Below are positions 22,053 through 32,901 of a stretch of 64,000 nucleotides of DNA, piece by piece. Positions within the stretch are counted from its first letter, which is position 1; every line of letters begins with the position of its first letter. Below the pieces are notes generated by a model, which was not told the DNA's origin, searched no databases, and worked only from the letters and a program-made list of their open reading frames with translations. Where the stretch lies: positions 20,208,501 through 20,272,500 of the forward strand of contig CM020506.1 in the NCBI GenBank assembly GCA_009823395.1. The letters are read 5' to 3'. The position numbers were made by a program, and so were the translations under genes. The DNA is from Thamnaconus septentrionalis (lineage: Eukaryota > Chordata > Actinopteri > Tetraodontiformes > Monacanthidae).

Positions 22053-23688
22053 CTGAAAGCACAATTTCAATCATCAGCATTTGGAAAATGTTTCAGAAAT
22101 GAGCCAAAGGTGCGTTCACAGATAAACGTTAGCCAAAATGCATTCGCCACCCACTTTAGTGGGGAAAATGTTTAATTGCTTGTTAGCGTAGATGGCTAAT
22201 TTGAGCTAGCCCATCACATGGCAAGTTCAAACTGAGCATCGGGGAACGGGGGAAGAAAGTAGATTAGAGTTGCCTGACTGGTCTGACTATTTCACAATGC
22301 TGACCTACTGGAATTTTCATGACATCACAATCCTCTCCCGTGTTTACAGAGAATGCTGCTAAAGAGAGAAAATACCCAGTTGTGTGGAGGAAAACGCCTT
22401 TGTTGATGTCTGGACGCTGGAGGGAAACCACAGCGAGGTAAAAGGAACTCACTGCTCGGCTGAATGCCCTCAAAACACTCAAAACACAGAGTTCATCCTC
22501 TGATATCTTTTGTTTCCTCCACTTTTCAGAGTGTGTGATAGAACAGGCATGCGTGAAATGTACCCATTGTGATGTCACAAAGGGCAATTATTACCCATAC
22601 TTCTGCATTACTTTTTCATCCCCTTCCAAACATGTGGAAGGAACAGCGAAGAAGTGGTCTTAGTAGGACAGAGCAAACTTTTTTTTTTTCAAGGAAGCTG
22701 TAAACAGGCGGCTAAATGTGCTGTTCACCGCAGATATATAGACAATGTTTCAATGAACGGTTCAAGGCTCATCCACTGAAGTCAAGGGAGAAAAAAAATT
22801 TACATTTGTGATTTTGATTTTCCTCCCTGGGAACACAAAGTCCATAAAATCAAGAGAAAAATATGTCAGAAGATGATGATGATGTTCAATTCTGTTGAGT
22901 GGGAATCTGACAAGGAACAGTGGCTTTGTCTTGTGTATATTACTGGACTGGTTGCACCCTAACTCACATCATTTGCATTCTTAATTCAGTTGGAGAGTCA
23001 CTGAAGCTAAATTCAAAAAGCTGCTAACTGCTTAACAGTCGCGCTGTTGTAATCCAGCCGCCAAGTGCCGTGTTTTATCGGGGAACAAAGGTACTCAGTG
23101 TATTAAAATAATTATTTTAAATTATTTTTTCCTGATCAATGTCAGCTGGGGACGCCGTCATGCTTTTATCAGACTGTTTGGAGTTTGGCCAAGCAATCAA
23201 ATGCCATGTGAAGGAAGAGATGACAGATGTGCTCAACAGGATAAAACAACAGATAGAAATGTTTACAGTTCTTTTTGCTGCTGAAACGTTTCAATACATG
23301 CAAGTTCCATAGTTCAATCCTGCAGTATTGTTAATGAAAAACCATAATAACGCAAAAAAATCAATGTATACAATTATGATAGTCTATGCAATTGAGCAGC
23401 CCTTATACATAGCAGGTTAAATGGTTGTTTTATATGCTGAGAGTGAAAAACCATTTTCAAAAAACACTTCTTCCAGAGACCAAAACCAGTTTTTCCAAGA
23501 TAATGAACAAACCTCTTTGTCAGGAGTTACTATTTGAAACCAATTTCTTCACCGCCAAGACAAGACGTGACTGTTTTCTCTGATGTGTTGTCAATTCGTC
23601 TGGACGACTCACTTGACTGCTTTCACACTCACAAAACATTTTATGCAAAAAGAGAAAAAGAAATTTGAAATTTGAAGGAATACCAGAC
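22053..23688 (-). other. parp3: parp3 intron 9
   Basis: A 1.6 kb phase-1 intron. It contains a dispersed-repeat segment near 22.62-22.74 kb, including CCTTCCAAACATGTGGAAGG, which recurs at 61.6-61.75 kb. Nothing coding is seen. Confidence 0.85.
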
Positions 23689-23832
23689 CTGGTTCCACCG
23701 ATCCTCGCGCCACCACCGAGTCAAAGCCTGCAGGAGCCTTTCTCAAGGTGTGGTTGTCTCTGGTGATGGTGTGCTCCTTGCCGAGGGCGACCTCACACAG
23801 GAACATCACGCCTGTGTTTTTGGAAGTTCTCA
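23689..23832 (-). CDS. parp3: PARP3 exon 9
   Basis: Residues 423-471 (split codons at both ends, phase 1). It encodes the catalytic-domain segment VMFLCEVALGKEHTI then AGFDSVVARGSVEP, matching human PARP3 LGEVALG and GFDSVIARG. The acceptor is CTTCTTAG and the donor GTCTGG, an unusual but GT-compliant donor. Confidence 0.93.
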
Positions 23833-23939
23833 CTAAGAAGCAAGACACAACACGGTGAAGGTCAGCGACTGCACAACAACCGTTGCCTCCAGCATTTGCG
23901 TGTGTGTTTTTTTGTTTGTTTTTTTTGCAAGAGTCTCAC

Positions 23940-24117
23940 CGTAACCTGCTGACTTGGAGTTTTCGGAGGCAAAATAAATACCGCGACCGACGCGCCCCCC
24001 TGAATGAGGCATGATTCTCAGGCCGCTCTTCAGGATGGCCGCCACCACCGCTATGTTGGTTCCGTGCCACAGCAGACGGCGGTTCTCCAGACTCTGGTTC
24101 TCGCTGAACCGCTCTCC
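23940..24117 (-). CDS. parp3: PARP3 exon 8 (NAD+-binding core)
   Basis: Residues 364-423. It contains LLWHGTN with catalytic His381, then GLRIMPHSGGRVG and GIYFASENSKSAGY with Tyr411. These are the first two residues of the H-Y-E triad and the NAD+-binding loop of the ART fold. The donor is phase 1. Confidence 0.96.
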
Positions 24118-24199
24118 CTGCGCGACGCGGCAAAGTTTTAAGGTTTCAAAGCTTCAAGGCTTCTGCATCACACGAAACGCCACTCTCCGCTTATATTAC

Positions 24200-24286
24200 C
24201 TCAAATTCCCTGTCGACTTCCCACACGTTGAGAATTCTTTGTTTCCTGCAGGTTTCTGAAGTCATTTTCATGTACGTCTGGATCAC
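24200..24286 (-). CDS. parp3: PARP3 exon 7
   Basis: Residues 335-363, starting VIQTYMKMT after GCATGCAG and ending NVWEVDREFE before GTAATA. It links the regulatory helical domain to the ART domain, as in human PARP3 (VIQTYLEQT...IWKVN). Both intron phases are 0. Confidence 0.93.
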
Positions 24287-24370
24287 CTGCATGCGGGGAC
24301 ATAGCAGTGACGGAGTCGTTACTGGAGCCTCGCATTCCACCAGCCTCACCTCACCACGCGCCGCGCTAAC

Positions 24371-24523
24371 CTTAAAAGATTCCGACTTCTTGTCCATTAG
24401 CCTCAGGACGCATTTGATAGAATTGTAGTCCTGGTCGAGAGGGTGAGGAACCGTCTCGATCTCTTCCTGGGACTTCTCTGTCTCCGACTTCAGAGTCTGG
24501 GCCAGCTCAATGTCGGCCAGAAC
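24371..24523 (-). CDS. parp3: PARP3 exon 6
   Basis: Residues 284-334: VLADIELAQTLKSE, then VPHPLDQDYNSIKC and LRLMDKKSESFK. This covers the end of the helical regulatory domain and the start of the catalytic domain. VLADIELAQ and PHPLD are family landmarks. Confidence 0.94.
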
Positions 24524-24623
24524 CTTGACAGACAGAAGCGGGGGGGCGGGGGGGGTCAGGTGCACTCTGCAGACGGGCTGTTCGCTGTAACACACGGTCT
24601 CATGCGGGGACAACAAATCTCAC

Positions 24624-24847
24624 CATGAGCATGTCTTTTTTCTCTGTGACTATGTGCATGTCCAACATGGCTGGGGGTCTGTTCCGGCCAAAGTTGTGGG
24701 GGATGGTGGTGTAGAACTTTGAAGACAGTTCCTCCAGATGGCCTTTGCCCTTCTTCTGGTTAATGGCTGCCTCGATCTCCTCCAATACTTCAAAGCCCTT
24801 TGCGATCTGCATCTTACTGAGCTTTCCCAAAGGCATCTTCTTAATGT
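24624..24847 (-). CDS. parp3: PARP3 exon 5
   Basis: Residues 209-283, with KKMPLGKLSKMQIAKGFEVL, LEELSSKFYTTIPHNFG and KKDMLM. This is the PARP regulatory (helical) domain, which restrains the active site until DNA is bound. It is entered in phase 1 and left in phase 0. Confidence 0.95.
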
Positions 24848-24855
24848 CTGTGTAG

Positions 24856-24856
<1 letters not shown>

Positions 24857-24891
<35 letters not shown>
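24857..24891. repeat. (AG)n microsatellite next to parp3 exon 5
   Basis: A GA tract begins about 10 bases before exon 5. On the coding strand it is a CT tract that supplies much of the exon 5 polypyrimidine tract, so its length could affect splicing. Confidence 0.93.
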
Positions 24892-24896
<5 letters not shown>

Positions 24897-25219
24897 GATT
24901 CTGAAGGTTTCACTTATGCATCGTGCCAGTTTGAAGTTGTGTACGGCTCACTGCGTTACAAGATCTAAACATCTTTTTATCAGTATCAGTGATTCCGCCA
25001 TGCGAGGATCTTTAAAGAGCTGCGATACGGGAGAACCAGGTTAACCATTTACACACCGCACTGCTGCTATCTGCGATCCCCAATTAAACACTACTCTCGG
25101 AATAAAGCCGAGACTATAAAATCCACACCTTGCAGAACAGGCGGTAAAGGCGTGCTCCACCTTGGCAGGCTGCAAACTAGTTTGCGTGCAAGTATTAGGC
25201 AAAGGTCAGACACACCCAC

Positions 25220-25352
25220 CTAGGTTCATACATTCCATGGCCTCCTTGAACATGTCATTGCTGAAAATGAGCTCGATGAGGTTCTGCGTGGGCTTATCCA
25301 AGGTGCACGCCAGCGTGTTCTTGACGAGAGCCTTGGAGTCGACGACGTCCGC
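25220..25352 (-). CDS. parp3: PARP3 exon 4
   Basis: Residues 165-209: ADVVDSKALVKNTL, then LDKPTQNLIELIFSNDMF and EAMECMNL. This is the start of the helical regulatory domain, matching human LDPATQKLITNIFSKEMF. It is entered in phase 0 and left in phase 1. Confidence 0.94.
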
Positions 25353-25437
25353 CTGGAAGAGACTCGTTAGGCCGCTGCTTCAACTCACAATGAGGTGTTT
25401 AAGAGCGGAAAGGCACTTTGAGGAAATGCGCATTTAC

Positions 25438-25617
25438 CTTGACCTCAGTGTCCTGATCTCCGTCCACCTCAATCAGGGTGTATTTTCCTTTTTGAGGGAT
25501 GAAATTCTCCCGATCGCTCCAGTTGTTCTTTGTCTTGTCTTTGAACTTTTTCTCAAAGTCCTTGATAGCATCTTCAACCTTTTTGAACTGAGTCAGTTTG
25601 TGTTGTCCCACGTCTCC
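25438..25617 (-). CDS. parp3: PARP3 exon 3 (WGR domain, C-terminal half)
   Basis: Residues 105-164, starting GDVGQHKLTQF and including FEKKFKDKTKNNW and KGKYTLIEVD. This completes the WGR DNA-break-sensing domain begun in exon 2. Both intron phases are 0. Confidence 0.95.
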
Positions 25618-26039
25618 CTGAATTCAGATTAGAGGTAAAGACAAATGACCCACCACAGCCTGATACGTCAATATAACTCATATATCACACTACACACAGG
25701 TTTTCAAAATCATCACAATATCTGCATTGAGAAACTTGTTTTTTTAACAATTAAAAAAGTAAAGCAGAGTGCCACATAATACAAAATACACTGACTTCAA
25801 TACAGTAGTATATATGTTTTTTAATATTATATTATTTTATTCTGTTATTTTTGTTTTGTGCCACAGTGGTTTTACTGACGTCTACCTAATAACTGCAGGG
25901 AGTTTATAAAGTTATGAGGTTCCGTAAATGCATCATTTAATAAAGAGCAGAGCAATGTTGATGGTGAAAAGAAAAAAATTGATTGATTGAAATTGATTAA
26001 AGCGAGTAAACAAGTGATTTGACTAAAGCAAAACAGAAC

Positions 26040-26105
26040 AGAATAGAAAAGAATAGAATAGAATACCCTCTTTATTGTCAACATACAGCGTGTGCTGGGT
26101 AACAC
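26040..26105 (+). repeat. Truncated retroelement-tail-like repeat (GAATA-type)
   Basis: An AGAATAGAATA run followed by CCTCTTTATTGTCAACATAC resembles an abundant fish repeat tail. The family is not assigned. Confidence 0.5.
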
Positions 26106-26189
26106 AACTTCCCCCATGTCTATAAAAGTCTCATTGTATGAGTTTCAATGCTAAAACAATGCAAAATGTCATGTTAATCTGTTCACTAT

Positions 26190-26860
26190 CATTAATATAT
26201 ATTGGCCATACTGCAAAAGAGAGCAAAAAGGATTGTCAACAATGTAGCTCTTCAGGCACAGACGGGGTTACAATTTAAGAGGGGAGCTTAACTGAAGGTA
26301 ACTTCGCATTCACACTCCTATCACAATCTGTGGGGTGAATTTATGGAATGGCCTGGATCAACTCAAACAAAGCAGGAACACTGTACAGTTCAAAAGGATG
26401 CAAAAGGGACATTCTTAGCTGTTATTCTAATTGTTGTTGAGTTATTTAAGTGATCAAATAAGAAAGTTATATGGTACACAGCAAGTACCTAGTTTATAGG
26501 TTATGTACAGTTATGTGGGTAATGTACGGATATATTTGAATACATACGTGTATATGTAATCTGCACACAAAAGTCTATGGATATCAAAAGACTATGAAGA
26601 TATCATGGGGCTATACGATATATATTTCAATGTCACAGGATTGTGTGATGTACATTTATAATTGCAACTGTTTATGTTGGAGCATGATAATTATATAATT
26701 AAAGAGGTAGGAGTAAATAACGACTTCCTGCCACTCCTTTTTGAACGCCTTGAGAGGATCAATGATTGCATTCATTATTACTACTGTTTATATACTGTGG
26801 CTTTTATTCATTGTTTTTGTTTTTGTTTTAATCTTTGAGTTCAAAATAAAGATTGCCATT
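26190..26860 (+). mobile_element. Degraded LINE ORF2 C-terminus and 3' end
   Basis: Plus-strand translation shows VNLWNGLDQLKQSRNTVQF at about 26334-26390, closely resembling the LWNSLDDELK...QFK end of vertebrate LINE reverse-transcriptase polyproteins. An ILQKRAKRIVNN-like stretch lies upstream at about 26210. Stops and shifts break the frame. The copy ends near an AATAAAG at about 26848. It lies antisense to parp3. Confidence 0.75.
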
Positions 26861-26939
26861 TCATTGCGCAGGACATTCCTCAATAACAACGTGATAACAC
26901 TGAAGGACAAACATATTCTGCAAATCAAACTCAACTTAC

Positions 26940-27065
26940 CACTCTGCCCCATCTGTTCCATGAGTAGAAGGTTTTCTTTTCTTTGATAATTTGTATGACA
27001 TAGAACTTGTTGTTGTTGTTGCCAATGTTGGTCTGATTGAGCATACAGGCATAGTCTTCATGCAC
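26940..27065 (-). CDS. parp3: PARP3 exon 2 (WGR domain, N-terminal half)
   Basis: Residues 63-104, VHEDYACMLNQTNIGNNNNK then FYVIQII and SWNRWGRV. The tryptophan-glycine-arginine signature of the WGR domain lies at the exon end. NQTNIxNNNNKFY is conserved in PARP2/PARP3. Both intron phases are 0. Confidence 0.96.
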
Positions 27066-27153
27066 CTGTGGACGACATCATCGTTGACACGTCACTGCGT
27101 TTTGTGTCGCCCACAGCCTTGAAGAAGATTGCTCAGGCCGCAGGTCGCTTTAC

Positions 27154-27339
27154 CTCGCCGCTGTCCGACAGGCCAGAGTAGTCTTCCACTTTCCTCTTGC
27201 CCCTCGCCTGCGACCCTGCGGCCAGCAGGGCCTCCTTTGCGGAAGTGAAAGCATCCTTCTGCTTCGGCACCTCCTCCTGTTTGGCTTTCTTGCCTCCTGC
27301 CCTGGCGGCGGCGGTGGCGGCTCGTCTTTTGGGAGCCAT
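27154..27339 (-). CDS. parp3: Poly(ADP-ribose) polymerase 3, exon 1
   Basis: PARP3 is a nuclear mono-ADP-ribosyltransferase that senses DNA strand breaks through its WGR domain and supports end joining. This exon encodes residues 1-62. It starts MAPKRRAATAAARAGGKKAK, a short basic tail like human MAPKPKPWVQ, and ends SGE before gtaaag. The ten exons (27339 down to 21877) splice with GT-AG sites into one continuous 528-aa frame; human PARP3 is about 533 aa. Order: basic N-tail 1-62, WGR about 63-164, helical regulatory domain about 165-300, ART domain about 320-528 with H381, Y411 and E507. No long BRCT or zinc-finger region is present, which excludes PARP1; the KKMPLGKLS and C-terminal residues favour PARP3 over PARP2. 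gpr62 lies downstream and grm2 upstream, all on the minus strand. Confidence 0.95.
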
Positions 27340-27950
27340 GGTCCTTCCTAGTGGGAGGCGGAGAGACGGAGCCTGTCACGGGACGGCGGCGACACGGCGG
27401 CTGGGCAAGCTCGGACATGTCCACCGTCGACTACTGCCCTGTCCTGCCGTCCTACGGAGGCTGCGCAGCGAACGCTCGACATGTTACTTACCTGGTAATT
27501 ACGACCAGACAGCGGACGCATCCGCTCACTGGCGTCAGCTGAGGTATTTGGTTGTTATATAAGAGTGGTTTGTCTTCGCACACCAGGCCGCCGGACGGGC
27601 CCTCGTTCAATGCATGAATCTCCCGAAGCTTTCAAACTTACCAAGTGACTCGGAGCGGAGCGGAGCGGCGGGTGTCGATGCGGCGGGTAAGGAAGCTGTA
27701 GAGCGGCTGGTCCGGGGTCTCCGGGCTCCGGGGGGCGGCGGCTGTCACCCAAACCGGCTGAGCGGCGAAATGTTGTTCAGGAAGTTTGCTCAGAGGAGGA
27801 GCTCCACTGTATTATTACTGGCCGTCACCCACACAGCTGCTGGCGCCGACTGTTTGTGTGCTGGTGGGAGGGCATCCGCGGCTGTTCCGCGACGACACCG
27901 CCACCTACCGTCTCCACATATGCACTACATAATCGCCCCGTGACACGCCG
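27340..27950 (-). promoter_or_regulatory. parp3: GC-rich 5' flank of parp3 (probable promoter)
   Basis: The sequence upstream of the parp3 start is much richer in GC and CpG than its surroundings, with repeated CGGAGCGGAG units at about 27653-27668 and GGCGGCGG blocks. No TATA box is evident. A CpG-type housekeeping promoter fits a DNA-repair gene. The transcription start is not determined. Confidence 0.5.
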
Positions 27951-28110
27951 ACGCCACGGTGCTCGATTTGAAATGAACAGCAAATTCAAACATCATAGTT
28001 TTAGAATTGTGCGACAAAGAACACACGATGAGCTCAGTTATAGTGAAGGTCATTGTTGCTTCTATTATCCAAAGAGTCACAATGTCAAATAAAAAAAACA
28101 AACAAAGCTC

Positions 28111-28115
<5 letters not shown>

Positions 28116-28153
<38 letters not shown>
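28116..28153. repeat. (CA)n microsatellite
   Basis: A pure CA tract in the spacer between grm2 and parp3. Confidence 0.96.
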
Positions 28154-28155
<2 letters not shown>

Positions 28156-29007
28156 GTTTGTGTATGCGTTTATGAATGATATTAACAATTTCTTAAGCAG
28201 TAAAACGCATCATGCTCTCGTTCAGGGGTTCTAAACATTAATCTTAAGTTAGCCTTAGTTGGAGCTCTTGTTATTACAAATAGTAAATAAGTTATGCTTG
28301 GTTTATACAAGCTTAAAAGTAAATGAATGACGATGAGCTTCACAACAAGCGCAAACATCATCATCTTGCTCAGAAGTGCCAGCGTTGCAGAGGATAGATT
28401 CAACATGTGAACACAAGATGGCAGTGCGACATCACGAATACCGCGCCGTTCGATTCCAAAGCATTTGCCGTGAGTCTACACGGAAGTGTTGAGTATTCCT
28501 CACACAGCTTTGGTGGAATTTATCCTATCTGAACAGATGAAGATGTCTGTGTGTCTGTTCTTTTTTTTATGCAGAGGCTGTTTGCTTTTGCCAGATGGTG
28601 CAGGTTGAGGCGGATACATATCAATCCCAGACTGCTCCCAAATTTATTTAGCACAAACTTCATCATATGGTTTACACGACCTTTCCCACCCCCCTTCAAA
28701 TTAGTCTGGAAGTTTATTCATCACACAGTTGATTGTTTCGTCGCAGTGCATTCAAATTTCTATTTGGCTGGAAGAATGACTTAGAGAAATATGGTCATAT
28801 TTTTCAGTAAAAAATAAATCCTGTACATTTTAGTCGTTAGCATGTTACTCACACAACAGGCAAATAAGAAATAGCAATATGCACTTTTTGTCAAGCAATC
28901 TATAATGACATTTGTAATGAGCTCTATATTATTCCGAAAACGTAATCACAAGCATGTGTGAATAAAAAGTCATACAAGAAATAACTTTATATGAATAAAA
29001 AACACAA

Positions 29008-29013
29008 TTTATT
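29008..29013 (-). terminator. grm2: Polyadenylation signal candidate for grm2
   Basis: AATAAA on the minus strand about 350 bases after the grm2 stop codon. Use is inferred. Confidence 0.4.
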
Positions 29014-29363
29014 TACATAAATTACAAGAAAGCACAAACTGGTTCACCAAAATCTACATTAAAAATGTCTTGTATATATTACATTTAACAGATTTACTAT
29101 ATTTTACTCCATTGTTGCAAGTACATTGTTGAGTCATCAATAAAAACAAGGGCTATGCGTATGCAACATTATTGGCATCTCATTTAAAATCGCTAGAGTC
29201 AAAGAACAAAATAAAATAATTGGGACATTGTACTCACAGCACTTTGAGGACAACAAAGTCAGGACGTTCATCTGTATGACCGCTTTAATATCAGAGACAC
29301 CTGATTCAGGACTATTGATTATATAACTGTTTACAATGTTTAGCAAAAGAGCTTGGCTGAATT

Positions 29364-29437
29364 TCACAAAGAGGATGTGGTGGAGTCCACCACCTCTCGT
29401 CCATTACACACTGTCGGAACAATGTTGGAGGCTGATG
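29364..29437 (-). CDS. grm2: GRM2 last coding exon (exon 5)
   Basis: Entered in phase 1 after TTTTGCAG: the split G plus CA gives Ala870, then SASN, VPTVCNGREVVDSTTSSL and TGA at 29366-29364. VPTVCNGREV-DSTTSSL is the group II mGluR C-terminus; VV before DSTTSSL matches GRM2 (GRM3 has VL). The terminal TSSL is a class I PDZ-ligand type end. Confidence 0.95.
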
Positions 29438-29717
29438 CTGCAAAACATAACGTGGAGAAAAGAAAAGGCAGTTTGTGTTACACACACACTCCAAACACAG
29501 AATACAACATTGACTAATACATACAAGTTGAAAAAAAATGATATTTATTTTTTATAATCCAATTTAATTTTGGATTATTAAATAGTGTGTGAGACTTATT
29601 TCTTCAGTAAATCAACAAAAATTTCCCCAAAATGTAGCAAAAAAATGTTTTAATTACCCGTAAGTATGTGTTAATTAGTGCTCACAATGGCAATTGGTGC
29701 TGTTGTGCCGGTGTTAC
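29438..29717 (-). other. grm2: grm2 intron 4
   Basis: A 280-base phase-1 intron (gtaaca donor, gttttgcag acceptor). Confidence 0.93.
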
Positions 29718-29895
29718 CTTGAGAGAAACTGGAGCCTGGGCCAGTAGTGACACTGAAGCGGGTTGTGGCCACTCTGAGAGTGCAGACGTTCTTCTGTGGC
29801 TGGAAGAGGATAATGTGCACCTTTGGAGCAAAGAGGCAGCCCAACACCACCGACCCACTGAGACTTACAGAGATGCACATAGTGGTGGTCTGCAC
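29718..29895 (-). CDS. grm2: GRM2 exon 4 (TM7 and proximal tail)
   Basis: Residues 811-870: [20 protein letters not shown], then [17 protein letters not shown] and a Ser/Thr-rich tail ending SSFSQ. This covers TM7 and the [16 protein letters not shown] motif common to group II and III mGluRs. Acceptor TTTTACAG, donor GTAACA, phase 0 in and phase 1 out. The tail RFSV...SFSQ is intermediate between GRM2 and GRM3. Confidence 0.95.
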
Positions 29896-30721
29896 CTGTA
29901 AAAGAGGATGGTCGAAAAAAAAAAAATAAAGCACTATTAAGTAAACAACAGCATTGATAGATTGCATGTAGGCTATCTACAATCAGTAGCCTGGTTATTT
30001 TAGCAGTTGTAAAATGCTTCCGCTTGTGTCTGTCTTGAGATTGAAACCTGAAGAACAGAAGTAGCATTTGGTTGGCTTCTGATGAAATAATGGAAAAAAC
30101 CTTCCAGCCAGATGCAACATCAGCAAAGAGTGCCAGAGAGGTGCGGCAGGTGTCGGTGATCCTTCTATTTGCCTGCCGATCAACTGCTTAACTCTCTGTC
30201 ACCCCCCCACCCCGCCTGTCCGTCATCTCGTCGCAAGCCATGTGTCTGATCCTTCATTTTCACCTTCTTTTTTTTCCTTAACATGTCCTCGGCAGAAGAC
30301 AGGCGCATCGCAATTTCGCAAGGCACAGCAGGTGCTCTGTCAACACTCTGAATGCTAATGTCATCATAAGCTACGTCTCCATACATACACCAGGATGTGA
30401 CAGATACAGCGGGGGGGGGAGAAAAAGAGAGGGGGGATTCCGGGGAGGCAGTGCGTTATTTTGCAGAGTTTGCTTCCTCTTGTTCTGATGTGGTAACAGA
30501 TGTGCCCCAAACCACATATGGTTCGAAACACTGGTTTAAATGTGTCAGAGAAAAGAGGGCGCTCACAATGAGTAGCAGACACACTGAAAACAGTGCATCA
30601 GTCGTGATCAACAAACACTTCCCATACTGAACGATAGCCGATATTGGTGACGCAGCGTAAGTAGCACGACGGTGTCAGCCTGTGGATCACCGTCTTGGAT
30701 TGCTGTCTGTGCTCTCCTATT

Positions 30722-30915
30722 TCAATCAATCAATCAGTCGTCTTTTATTTACACAGCGCTAAATCACATTCGAGGACGTCTCAAAGCGCTTTGTACAATC
30801 AGAGAAAAGACCAACTGGGCCCCCAGAGCAAGCGAAGTGCGACAGGGGCCAGGAAAAACTCCCCTGTGGGAAGAAACCTAGAGCAGATCCAGACTCCAGA
30901 GGGCCGTCATCTGCC
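30722..30915 (-). repeat. Teleost dispersed repeat with (TTGA)n tail
   Basis: The plus strand shows CAATCAATCAATCA, TTTATTTACACAGCGC, CTCAAAGCGCTTTGTACA, AGGAAAAACTCCC and GAAGAAACCT. These blocks recur in a very common fish LINE-derived repeat. Orientation is minus, with a TTGATTGATTGA tail. Confidence 0.75.
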
Positions 30916-30924
30916 TGTGACCGT

Positions 30925-30952
30925 CTGTGAATTCGCTATATGGAATTCACAG
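30925..30952. repeat. Perfect 10-bp hairpin
   Basis: CTGTGAATTC at 30925-30934 and GAATTCACAG at 30943-30952 are exact reverse complements around an 8-base loop. Confidence 0.85.
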
Positions 30953-32901
30953 GAGTGAAGCGGCACATTAAAAAGCAACATCTCACTCCTGTAAAACACA
31001 ATATGGGAGTATGGTCTGTGATTTGAGGACAATAGTTTTGTTTTGGTTTTTAGTTTTTGTTTTGGTCCCCATACAAATATTGCATCAGTGTTATTGTTGC
31101 TATGCCTTCTACTGACATGGGGTCTATTTAATTGCATATATAAACACACTATTAATTATTATTAGTAATTTCTAAACACTTATCAGGGACTCTGATGCAT
31201 GCACTGTGCCGAACACTGAAGATCAGAGTGTATGTTACATTTAACCCAAACTATTCACCAGCATATTTTTTCAGGCGACTGTGTCCAATAAATCCACCAA
31301 GAGTCACGCCATGTCTGTAAAATCGCACTATAAAATAATTAGTGACGCACAGTGATACAAGAAGCACTGCAGTTGACGGAGGCTAAATGTCCCATCGTTC
31401 AGAGATGGGTTGAATATAAGCAGGGACATGGCTGCAGGAATGACCCGTTAAGTGGTTTTAATTATTTACTAAATGTTGCTTTGGAAGAGCAGAGGACAAG
31501 GAACCTGGCTTCAGCCTGAATATATTTCCAGATGTCCTCCAACCTAGGACGAGTGTAGCGGAGGGCAGTTTGCCTCTGTTCACTGTTGTTTTTCACTATG
31601 TTTGGCCTTTGAAGGTATGATATTTTATTTGGCAAAAACAACACGGCTGCCTCAGATATAAATAATGCCTGCTGCCTTCAGGTTGCTCCAGTCCTCGAGG
31701 GAGGCTCACAGCTGAGATGAAATTCCTCCTTTTATTGGGCTTCTCACTGTACATTTATTGAGGAGCGTTATTGGATCAGCCGGCCAAAAGCTTCTCTCGG
31801 GAGCTTGGCACGGATGTTGAAATGAGCCAAATGCACAAGTAACTCACTGATTGCAAGATTGATTTGTGGGGATTTGGGATTTCACAGGAGAAATTCCGCC
31901 CTTAATCTCCTCTGGTTTAATTAACCCAGATAAATGGTCATACCACTTAGGTTAATGATAAGGCAACCGCTGGTGCGGACAGGAAGGCAATAATGGATGT
32001 ATTTGTTAATTGTTAGTGGATTGAGATCAGTGAACTTCTGTTTCTCTTGCTGGACTCACACACTGATCTGATAGAATAGCATTACTGCAGGTGTAGGCTG
32101 GTCTTTCTATGTCAGGTTATGTTTAAACTGAAATAGCTTCATTTGACCTGTTAACTTTGTGATTTATTTTAAATGCATAAAAGCCAACAAAAAGTTTGAA
32201 GGTGAGTGGACCAGGGGTAAATCAACCATTGACTAAGGTTTAACATGCCAGAGGCCTTAGAGCTGGAGAGAGGACCTTGCCAAAGACGACTCGTCATGGA
32301 AGCCCGCAGCAAACGCCACATGATGCACCCATTGACAGCCACTCTTCACGACAGTGCATTGACACATCTGGGACCTCCCATGGAGAAGCTAAATTCCTGC
32401 TACTTTGCGCTAAAAATATGTATTGATTTAACTAATAATGTGCCTTAAGTTTATTGTGTATCTGGACCAGATGGTCCCTGTTACAGATTTAACATCGATT
32501 GTGTTGCAGTTGCAGTTGCTGTTCTGCACTGTTCTGTTGGTTCTACTTCCCGGGGTCCCCTGGAGGCTCTGGCGACGCCCCTGGATTGGATGAAAACTCT
32601 GCTAGTCGCACTCAACAGCAGCCAGGCAGATCCCTTTACAACCAGTGAAGCCAGTTGTTTGACTGAAACTAAAACTTTGTCAAAGGCCTCATGGAGTGGA
32701 GAAAAGAGTCAATGCTGATTTTTTATTTTTTTTTATTTTATTTTAATGAGGAAGTGATCTGATAAAACTGCAGCTCTTGCAGCATCCGCTCATCATCTAT
32801 GATCTCACCTGGAATCCTGACCATCACTTTCATCTCACTCTCCTCAAAGAGTCTTAGTGGCCTGGTCATAATCCAAGTGTCACTCAATGCATACTCTAAA
32901 A

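Larger units (their letters stand above)
25618..26939 (-). other. parp3: parp3 intron 2
   Basis: A 1.3 kb phase-0 intron, largely occupied by a degraded LINE 3' end on the plus strand. Confidence 0.9.
27951..29363. other. Spacer between grm2 and parp3, including grm2 3' UTR
   Basis: This AT-rich stretch has no supportable exon. Minus-strand AATAAA (TTTATT on plus) at 29008-29013 is a candidate grm2 polyadenylation signal, about 350 bases beyond the stop. Confidence 0.6.
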
